From JBDUDR01 sp040002845 (GTDB lineage: Bacteria; Actinomycetota; Actinomycetes; Propionibacteriales; Nocardioidaceae), in the NCBI GenBank assembly GCA_040002845.1, contig JBDUDR010000008.1, positions 1 through 45,033 on the forward strand: DNA of 45,033 bases, given 5' to 3'. Below the pieces are notes generated by a model. It was not told the DNA's origin, searched no databases, and was given only the letters and a program-made list of their open reading frames with translations. The position numbers and the translations under genes were made by a program. Shown here in pieces: positions 40,416 to 45,033 of this stretch. Each line of letters starts with the position of its first letter. Position 1 is the stretch's first letter.

Positions 40416-40994
40416 TCAGGAATTCCAGCGCGCTACGACCGGGAACTCCCGTTCGTACCCGAGCACTGACACGGTGCCGGTGTCCAGAGCGAAGAACCTA
40501 CCCTCGTCGACGCGCTGATCGATCCAGCGGGCAGTGAGTGCTCGCAGGCTGTGTCCGTGCCCAAAACAGAGGCAACGACCCCCGTGTGCGCGAACGCGAG
40601 ACACGACGCGGTCCAGTCGTACCGAGATCTGATCGGCGCTCTCACCGCCCGGCGCGCCATGCGTCCAGATCGACCAGTTGGGGACCGACCGGCGGATCTC
40701 TGGCGTGGTGATGCCCTCGTAGTCGCCGTAGGCCCACTCGGCCAGGTCCTCATCGACGACAGGATCGTCGAAGCCAGCGAGTGCGGCGGTACGGAGAGCG
40801 CGCTGGCGTGGGCTTGACAGCACCAGGTCGAAGGAAGTCGCCGACAATCGACTCGCCAGCGCTCGCCCGTCGGCGATCCCCCGATCGGTCAACGGCAGCT
40901 CGGTCACCGACGTATGGCGGCCATCTCGTGACCACTCGGTCTGACCGTGCCTGACCAACCACAGTTCCGCGTCGGGTGACGCCACGGAGATCAT
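40416..40994 (-). CDS. Histidine phosphatase family protein (Rv3214 / GpmB-like)
   Basis: The 192-residue enzyme has the catalytic RHG motif in LWLVRHGQTEWS, the second catalytic His in CFGHGHSLRAL, and the acid residue in LAEWAYGDYEG. Rv3214, the mycobacterial counterpart at this position, acts as a broad acid phosphatase rather than a mutase. The ATG lies one base after the stop of the MaoC-like gene (TGA-C-ATG), so the two form an operon. Confidence 0.93.
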   Translation of the reverse strand: MISVASPDAELWLVRHGQTEWSRDGRHTSVTELPLTDRGIADGRALASRLSATSFDLVLSSPRQRALRTAALAGFDDPVVDEDLAEWAYGDYEGITTPEIRRSVPNWSIWTHGAPGGESADQISVRLDRVVSRVRAHGGRCLCFGHGHSLRALTARWIDQRVDEGRFFALDTGTVSVLGYEREFPVVARWNS

Positions 40995-40995
40995 G

Positions 40996-41514
40996 TCAGG
41001 CCTTCCGGTCGGGGTTCGCCATCGCCGGCCGGCCGGGCTGCTCTCCCCCGCGCGCGTCGAGATAGGACTGCTTGGGCACCATCACCTTGCGTCTGAAGAT
41101 GCAGACCACGGTGCCGTCCTGCTTGAAACCCTTGGTCTCCACATGGACAATCCCCCGGTCGTCCTTCGAACTGCTCTCGCGCTTGTCCAGAACAACGCTC
41201 TCGGCGTAGATCGTGTCGCCGTGGAACGTGGGCGCGACGTGCCGCAACGACTCGACCTCGAGGTTCGCGATCGCCTTCCCGGAGACGTCGGGCACACTCA
41301 TCCCCAACACGAGTGAGTAGATGTAGTTGCCGACCACCACGTTCTGGCCGAACTGAGTCGTCTGCTCGGCGTAGTGGGCGTCCAGGTGCAGCGGGTGGTG
41401 GTTCATGGTGAGCAGGCAGAACAGATGGTCGTCGTACTCCGTGACTGTCTTGCCCGGCCAGTGCTTGTACGTCGCACCTACCTCGAACTCTTCATAGCTG
41501 CGGCCGAACTGCAT
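40996..41514 (-). CDS. MaoC-like hydratase/dehydratase (hot-dog fold)
   Basis: The 172-residue protein has the MaoC hydratase segment LLTMNHHPLHLDAHYAEQT, a variant of the GDxNPIH motif in which His and Asp residues are retained, and VVGNYIYSLVLGMSV for the central hot-dog helix. The pattern resembles the mesaconyl-CoA hydratase-like subgroup. It probably hydrates an enoyl-CoA; substrate unknown. AGGAG lies 8 nt before the ATG at 41514. It is upstream of and coupled to the histidine phosphatase gene. An acyl-CoA dehydrogenase gene at the right window edge may belong to a related pathway. Confidence 0.88.
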   Translation of the reverse strand: MQFGRSYEEFEVGATYKHWPGKTVTEYDDHLFCLLTMNHHPLHLDAHYAEQTTQFGQNVVVGNYIYSLVLGMSVPDVSGKAIANLEVESLRHVAPTFHGDTIYAESVVLDKRESSSKDDRGIVHVETKGFKQDGTVVCIFRRKVMVPKQSYLDARGGEQPGRPAMANPDRKA

Positions 41515-41545
41515 CCGTGGGCTCCTCGTCATCGATGTGGTGACG

Positions 41546-42619
41546 CTAGCGCTTGTCCGGGGCGTGGGGCTCCCAATCGACCGGGATCCCGTGAGGCAGT
41601 CCAATGCCGAGGATCTCGCCGCGGCGGCCTGGCCACGAGTCCATCATGACCACGAACTCGTGTTCCCGACAGGGTTCGCGCCGCATCGGTTCAAACCTGA
41701 GGTGTACGAGCGGGTCGTCGGGGGTGGCCTGCCGACCCAGGTGCTCGAGATGGCCGGTGATGCGCGACTGCTCGGTCGCGTCGAGGTACTGCCACATGAC
41801 GGAATGCCAGACCACCGTGGCCGTCGAGTCGACTAGGCCGATCCGTTCGATGAACTCGCCGGCCGGGCCGCCTACGATCGTGGGCGGCATCTGAGCGGCG
41901 ATCTGCAGGGCAGCCCTGATGCGCGCGAAACGCTCGACCTGGTCGGGCCAGACGTAGGACATCAAGGTCAACTTGCCGTCCTCGGTCGTCACGTTCACCG
42001 GGTGGATGTCGTTGGCCAGTCTTTCGGCGAGCTTGACTGGCGTCGAAGTGTCGGGCAGCACACCCCGCCATGCGGGGTCGAGGCGCACCGGGCTCCCCGG
42101 ACTCCCCCACAGGATGTTGTCGCCATCCGCGTAGCAGAACTGGTCCGCCAGCTGGTTCAGGCCCCCGCTGGCGCCGATCTCGAACAGCCGGATCGGATGG
42201 GGGTATCGCGCGGCCGCGATCAACAGCCCTCCCATCAGCGCTGCAGCCCGTCCGACCTCGTTGGTCTGTGGTGCCCGGTCCAGCAGTTCCCGGAGGGTGG
42301 CCTCGTGATCGCTGAGTACGGCTTGAAACGCGGGCCAGCCTCCAGCAGGATCCCAGGGACCGCCGACGTTCGGATAGAAGGCGGCCAGCTCGGGTGCATG
42401 GCCGCTCAGCACGACCCGGTGTACGGCGCCGAGCAGCCGCAGGGCGAGAGCGGATGGACCGGAGTCGTCCTCATGACCTCGCAGGACACGGATCGTCTCA
42501 CCGCGATCCCGGATGTCGTCGTGCAATCGGGTCAACAGATCCGCGTACATCGGTGAACCCAGCTCCGCGCAGGCGACCGCCTGGTAGCGAAACGCCTCCA
42601 ACAGGTCCACGCCGTCCAT
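41546..42619 (-). CDS. DUF2332 family protein
   Basis: The 357-residue protein fits DUF2332 (PF10094): GSPMYADLLTRL, VLSGHAPELAAFYPNVGG, IRLFEIGASGGLNQLADQF and VVWHSVMWQYLD. The E-I-G-A-S-G-G-L-N segment looks like a methyltransferase-type glycine-rich loop, so an S-adenosylmethionine-dependent role is possible but unproven. The ATG at 42619 is 2 bp from the left inverted repeat of the neighbouring cassette; the repeat itself provides GGATGAGCGAG, a weak ribosome-binding site. Confidence 0.88.
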   Translation of the reverse strand: MDGVDLLEAFRYQAVACAELGSPMYADLLTRLHDDIRDRGETIRVLRGHEDDSGPSALALRLLGAVHRVVLSGHAPELAAFYPNVGGPWDPAGGWPAFQAVLSDHEATLRELLDRAPQTNEVGRAAALMGGLLIAAARYPHPIRLFEIGASGGLNQLADQFCYADGDNILWGSPGSPVRLDPAWRGVLPDTSTPVKLAERLANDIHPVNVTTEDGKLTLMSYVWPDQVERFARIRAALQIAAQMPPTIVGGPAGEFIERIGLVDSTATVVWHSVMWQYLDATEQSRITGHLEHLGRQATPDDPLVHLRFEPMRREPCREHEFVVMMDSWPGRRGEILGIGLPHGIPVDWEPHAPDKR

Positions 42620-42620
42620 G

Positions 42621-42659
42621 CTCGCTCATCCGACACTTATTCCGCGCGATCCGACACTT
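42621..42659 (+). repeat. Left inverted repeat of nucleotidyltransferase cassette (copy D)
   Basis: The 38 bp at 42621-42658 read CTCGCTC, then ATCCGACACTTATTCC, GCGCG and ATCCGACACT. They match the reverse complement of 43748-43785 at 37 of 38 positions. Two repeat units lie 21 bp apart. The 32 bp at 42628-42659 equal those at 9491-9522. Confidence 0.92.
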
Positions 42660-42661
42660 GT

Positions 42662-43729
42662 TCAGGATCCTGACCTGTTGGTGATGGAAGCAGCCGCGTC
42701 ACTCAGGACGGGTAGTAGTTTGCTCAATGCATCCCTGCGGCGGAACAGGCCGGCAATGTCGTGGACCCCGAGCAGCTCACGCACGGCCGAGCAGAACCTC
42801 AGTGACCCTGGGTGCCGGAGCGATGGGGGAGCATCGGCACTCAGGATCTTCTGGCAGCGGACGTAGGTAGCGATGAGCCAGAAGACGGCTTCACGATGGT
42901 CACCGTTATCGATCAGTTGTTGGCTTCCGTCGATGGCGACCGGGCGGCCGTCGGGTGTGATGTCGCCGGAGAAGGAGAACGGGGTCTTGGCCACGGCTAC
43001 GGCCTGATCGAAGACCTCCGAGAGCTCGTCGAGGTGGCGTTGCACGCAGGGACGGTCGCAGTCCGCGCACCCGAGCAGCTCGAGCAATGTCTCGTACAGC
43101 GCGTCCTTCTCGTGCTCGTACAGAACCTCCCGGGCGGCGAGGTAGCGCAGCCGGACGGTCGGGTTGCGAAGAGCAGCCACGAGCACAACGTGTGTGGTGA
43201 TGCTGGTGGGAAACATCCACGCCGTGACCTGCTCATGCCAGACTGCCGTGGAGTCGATGGCGGCCAGCCCAGACTCGAGCTTGGTGATGGCACTCTCACA
43301 TCGGCGACGAACCGCCTCGGGATCCGCAAAGCCGGCGGAGATCGCCCGGTAAAGCCTGTCGAGGTGTCCGGTTGGGTCCGCAATCACTTGGTTACTGCTG
43401 AAGCTCGGGGCCAGCTGATAGGACCGCGCAACCTTGTCAAGATGCGCGAGCTGGTTCCACGGGAGGTAGCTCACGTCGAGCAAGGCATCCTCGTAGCGAA
43501 ACTTCCCCAGTTTGGGCGGGCCGTTCGAAGAGGCTACGACAACCACGACATCGACGTCGGATTCGTTGGACAGGATGCTGTCCGGCAACAGAGCCGCTGT
43601 CGAGCCACTGAAGAAGGCGCCCCGGAAGCCCGGCATCCGGGCCGCACTCGCGCTGACCCACTCCTTTGCTGCGGCCCGAGCCTCACCAACCAACATTTCT
43701 TTGACCGTACGCAACGGGTTCGATGACAA
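42662..43729 (-). CDS. Nucleotidyltransferase-fold protein in an inverted-repeat cassette
   Basis: This protein of about 355 residues has a Pol-beta-type nucleotidyltransferase core: AFFSGSTAALL (Gly42-Ser43) followed by SDVDVVVVV with Asp58 and Asp60 as metal ligands. The rest is helical and has no domain I recognise; two Cys pairs (CADC, with a nearby PC) lie near residue 240. Substrate could be an antibiotic, a protein or a nucleotide. The TTG at 43729 has no good ribosome-binding site; ATG 43696 is an alternative. TCACG-G-CGTGA (43731-43741) beside the start may be an operator. The GC content looks slightly lower than neighbours, and inverted repeats bound it exactly. Confidence 0.78.
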   Translation of the reverse strand: MSSNPLRTVKEMLVGEARAAAKEWVSASAARMPGFRGAFFSGSTAALLPDSILSNESDVDVVVVVASSNGPPKLGKFRYEDALLDVSYLPWNQLAHLDKVARSYQLAPSFSSNQVIADPTGHLDRLYRAISAGFADPEAVRRRCESAITKLESGLAAIDSTAVWHEQVTAWMFPTSITTHVVLVAALRNPTVRLRYLAAREVLYEHEKDALYETLLELLGCADCDRPCVQRHLDELSEVFDQAVAVAKTPFSFSGDITPDGRPVAIDGSQQLIDNGDHREAVFWLIATYVRCQKILSADAPPSLRHPGSLRFCSAVRELLGVHDIAGLFRRRDALSKLLPVLSDAAASITNRSGS

Positions 43730-43747
43730 GTCACGGCGTGATCACAC

Positions 43748-43785
43748 AGTGTCGGATCGCGCGGAACAAGTGTCGGATGAGCGAG
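43748..43785 (-). repeat. Right inverted repeat of nucleotidyltransferase cassette (copy E)
   Basis: This 38-bp sequence is the reverse complement of 42621-42658 with one difference (TTGTTCC instead of TTATTCC). It ends 1 bp before the stop codon of the YflT-like gene. The two copies are separated by 1089 bp that contain only the nucleotidyltransferase-fold gene. Confidence 0.92.
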
Positions 43786-43786
43786 G

Positions 43787-44272
43787 TCAGCCCTTGAGGG
43801 CCAGCTTGGCCAGCAGGTTTCGGGCTTCCTCCGCATGGCTGTGCTTGGAGAGCACGTCGTACGACGTGGCGACCACGCTGCTCGTGGAGGTGAAGTCTCG
43901 CCTGCCGCCGGTCATCGAGTAGCCGATCATGCCCATCACGGCGCCGAACACCGCACCAATCAGCACTGTCAGCAAGATGAGCAACACCCAGTTGGTGTTC
44001 TCGCTCGCGAACAGCGTGAGCATCGCGCCGATGAACAGCCCCCACCAGGCCCCTCCGGCGGCACCTGTCGTCGCGGCCCTGCCCTGGGTGAGGCGGCCAG
44101 TCACCCGCTCGACCATGCGCAGGTCATTTCCGACTATCGTCACGTTCTCCACCGGAAAATGGTTGTCCGACAGGTAGTCCACGGCACGTTGCGCGGCCTC
44201 GTAGGTGTTGTACGTCCCCACCGTGAGGCCGGTCGGAGGTTCAAACCTCGGCACCGGTCTCCTCATGGACAT
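43787..44272 (-). CDS. YflT-like general stress membrane protein
   Basis: The 161-residue protein begins with a YflT-type domain (TVGTYNTYEAAQRAVDYLS then FPVENVTIVGNDL) followed by two hydrophobic segments (GGAWWGLFIGAMLTLFA and VLLILLTVLIGAVFGAVMG) and a C-terminal VVATSYDVLSKHSHAEEA stretch. Relatives are general stress proteins found at the membrane; mechanism unknown. GAGGAGG lies 5 nt before the ATG at 44272. It is divergent from the CMD-like gene across 87 bp. Confidence 0.88.
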   Translation of the reverse strand: MSMRRPVPRFEPPTGLTVGTYNTYEAAQRAVDYLSDNHFPVENVTIVGNDLRMVERVTGRLTQGRAATTGAAGGAWWGLFIGAMLTLFASENTNWVLLILLTVLIGAVFGAVMGMIGYSMTGGRRDFTSTSSVVATSYDVLSKHSHAEEARNLLAKLALKG

Positions 44273-44359
44273 GGCAGCCTCCTCGCTCGCTCCTGGGTCG
44301 ATCATCCCACTCAGCGCCGCCCATGGCGTCGGGCGTACGGTGACGCGGAGGAGGACAGC

Positions 44360-44914
44360 ATGGCATTCATCGACACCATCACAGATGCTGACGCCGACGA
44401 AGAGACTGCAGCTATGTACCGGTCGGAGTGGGAACGGATGGGGTACGTCCCCAATTACACCCGTATCTTCGGAGCACGGCCGGATGTATACGCAGCCGGG
44501 CGTTCATTGGCCACCGCCATCGGCTCCGGCATGGACAATCGCCGGTACGAGCTCGTCACACTCGCCGCGGCCCGTCAGCTGCGGTCGACATACTGTGCGT
44601 TGGCCCATGGCAGCATCCTGCGCGAGCGGTTCTTCGACGGCGATGAGGTGGTGAAGATCGCCACCGATGTCGAGCAGAGCTCACTCGATGAGAAGGACCG
44701 GGCCATCATGGCGTACGCCGCGACAGTGGCCGCTGATGCCGGTGACGTCGACCAACACCTGGTGGACGAGCTTCGGTCGCACGGCATGAGCGACCAGGAG
44801 ATCCTGGACATCACACTCGCAGCCGCAGCCCGGTGCTTCTTCAGCACCGTGCTCGATGCGCTGGGCGTGGAGGCGGATGCGACCTATCGAGAGACCGTCG
44901 AGCCCGAGCTGTAG
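44360..44914 (+). CDS. Carboxymuconolactone decarboxylase / AhpD-like protein
   Basis: The 184-residue helical protein fits the CMD/AhpD-like family: YVPNYTRIFGARPDVYAAG, YELVTLAAARQLRSTYCALAHG and the C-terminal EILDITLAAAARCFFSTVLDAL. AhpD-type peroxidases use a CxxC-x3-H site; here only Cys-x3-His remains (YCALAH), so a classical dithiol peroxidase mechanism is doubtful. A role in detoxification is inferred only from the family. GGAGGAGG precedes the ATG at 44360 with good spacing. Confidence 0.88.
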   Translation: MAFIDTITDADADEETAAMYRSEWERMGYVPNYTRIFGARPDVYAAGRSLATAIGSGMDNRRYELVTLAAARQLRSTYCALAHGSILRERFFDGDEVVKIATDVEQSSLDEKDRAIMAYAATVAADAGDVDQHLVDELRSHGMSDQEILDITLAAAARCFFSTVLDALGVEADATYRETVEPEL

Positions 44915-44962
44915 GAGGTGCTCGTCGTCGGCCGATCGATCGCCGCCAGTTGATCCCTTTCG

Positions 44963-45033
44963 TCAGCGGAGCTTGTAGTCCTCGAGCAGGCGGCGGCCGA
45001 TGATCATGCGCTGGATGTCTGCGGTCCCCTCGC
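44963..45033 (-). CDS. Acyl-CoA dehydrogenase, C-terminal end only
   Basis: The last 71 bp read on the minus strand as EGTADIQRMIIGRRLLEDYK-LR followed by TGA. This is the canonical C-terminus of acyl-CoA dehydrogenases, in which E/G-T-x-x-I-Q lies at the FAD and substrate site. The rest of the gene is beyond the window. It probably belongs to short- or branched-chain acyl-CoA oxidation, but the subfamily cannot be told from this piece. Confidence 0.85.
   Translation of the reverse strand, partial: EGTADIQRMIIGRRLLEDYKLR

Noticed and set aside
42619..43786. Insertion sequence
   Set aside because: There are inverted repeats but no transposase and no visible target-site duplication, so it is described as a cassette only.

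Overview
The window is a stretch of an actinobacterial chromosome. It has high GC (about two thirds by eye), many GTG and TTG starts, actinobacterial TAnnnT -10 boxes, and marker proteins such as WhiB7, a mycoredoxin, MoeZ, AdnAB, DUF3107 and a PPA1309-family protein. From memory, the backbone follows the Mycobacterium tuberculosis block Rv3193c to Rv3214 gene by gene: UPF0182, YlbL protease, DUF2342, ThiF-like, ABC1 kinase, whiB7, uvrD2, mycoredoxin, nudC, adnB/adnA, alkyltransferase-like, moeZ, TetR, DUF3107, ferritin-like, rhlE, ParA-like, histidine phosphatase. PPA1309, DUF6758 and the inserted genes point away from mycobacteria, perhaps to Propionibacteriales; that placement is an inference.

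Layout. 1-5.6 kb: an initiator tRNA-Met cut by the window edge, then a leftward run moaE, small membrane protein, YlbL-type protease, PPA1309, UPF0182. 5.7-9.0 kb: a zincin-like protein and a coupled NUDIX gene face a coupled YgjP-like protease and GT-A-like pair. 9.0-10.0 kb: the only large non-coding region, with a cluster of DnaA-box-like sites, a long hairpin, and phased 21-bp repeats in inverted orientation. 10.0-14.1 kb: DUF5679, ThiF-like protein, ABC1 kinase and a sulfotransferase. 14.1-15.5 kb: a zinc-ribbon protein, a small basic protein and whiB7, whose leader holds an upstream ORF and an attenuator-type terminator.

15.5-28 kb is a genome-maintenance and redox block: UvrD2, mycoredoxin, NudC, purine nucleoside phosphorylase, the AdnAB end-resection motor-nuclease, an alkyltransferase-like protein and MoeZ. 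28-36.2 kb: a Tat-exported glycosidase-like protein, a stand-alone LigD-type polymerase domain, TetR, DUF3107, GlsB-like membrane protein, ferritin-like protein, RhlE helicase, L,D-transpeptidase and ParA-like ATPase. 36.3-45 kb: a HATPase anti-sigma-like protein, a PHP / MarC / RecB-like nuclease operon, DUF6758, NUDIX, histidine phosphatase with MaoC hydratase, DUF2332, a nucleotidyltransferase-fold gene bounded by 38-bp inverted repeats, a YflT-like stress protein, a CMD/AhpD-like protein and the 3' end of an acyl-CoA dehydrogenase.

The most unusual material is a dispersed repeat family, core ATCCGACACTT(A/G)TTCC, spaced 21 bp (two helical turns). It recurs at about 9.5, 9.8, 31.4, 42.6 and 43.8 kb and twice forms long inverted pairs around a segment. 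Functions are inferred from sequence motifs and recalled family knowledge; no database search was possible.
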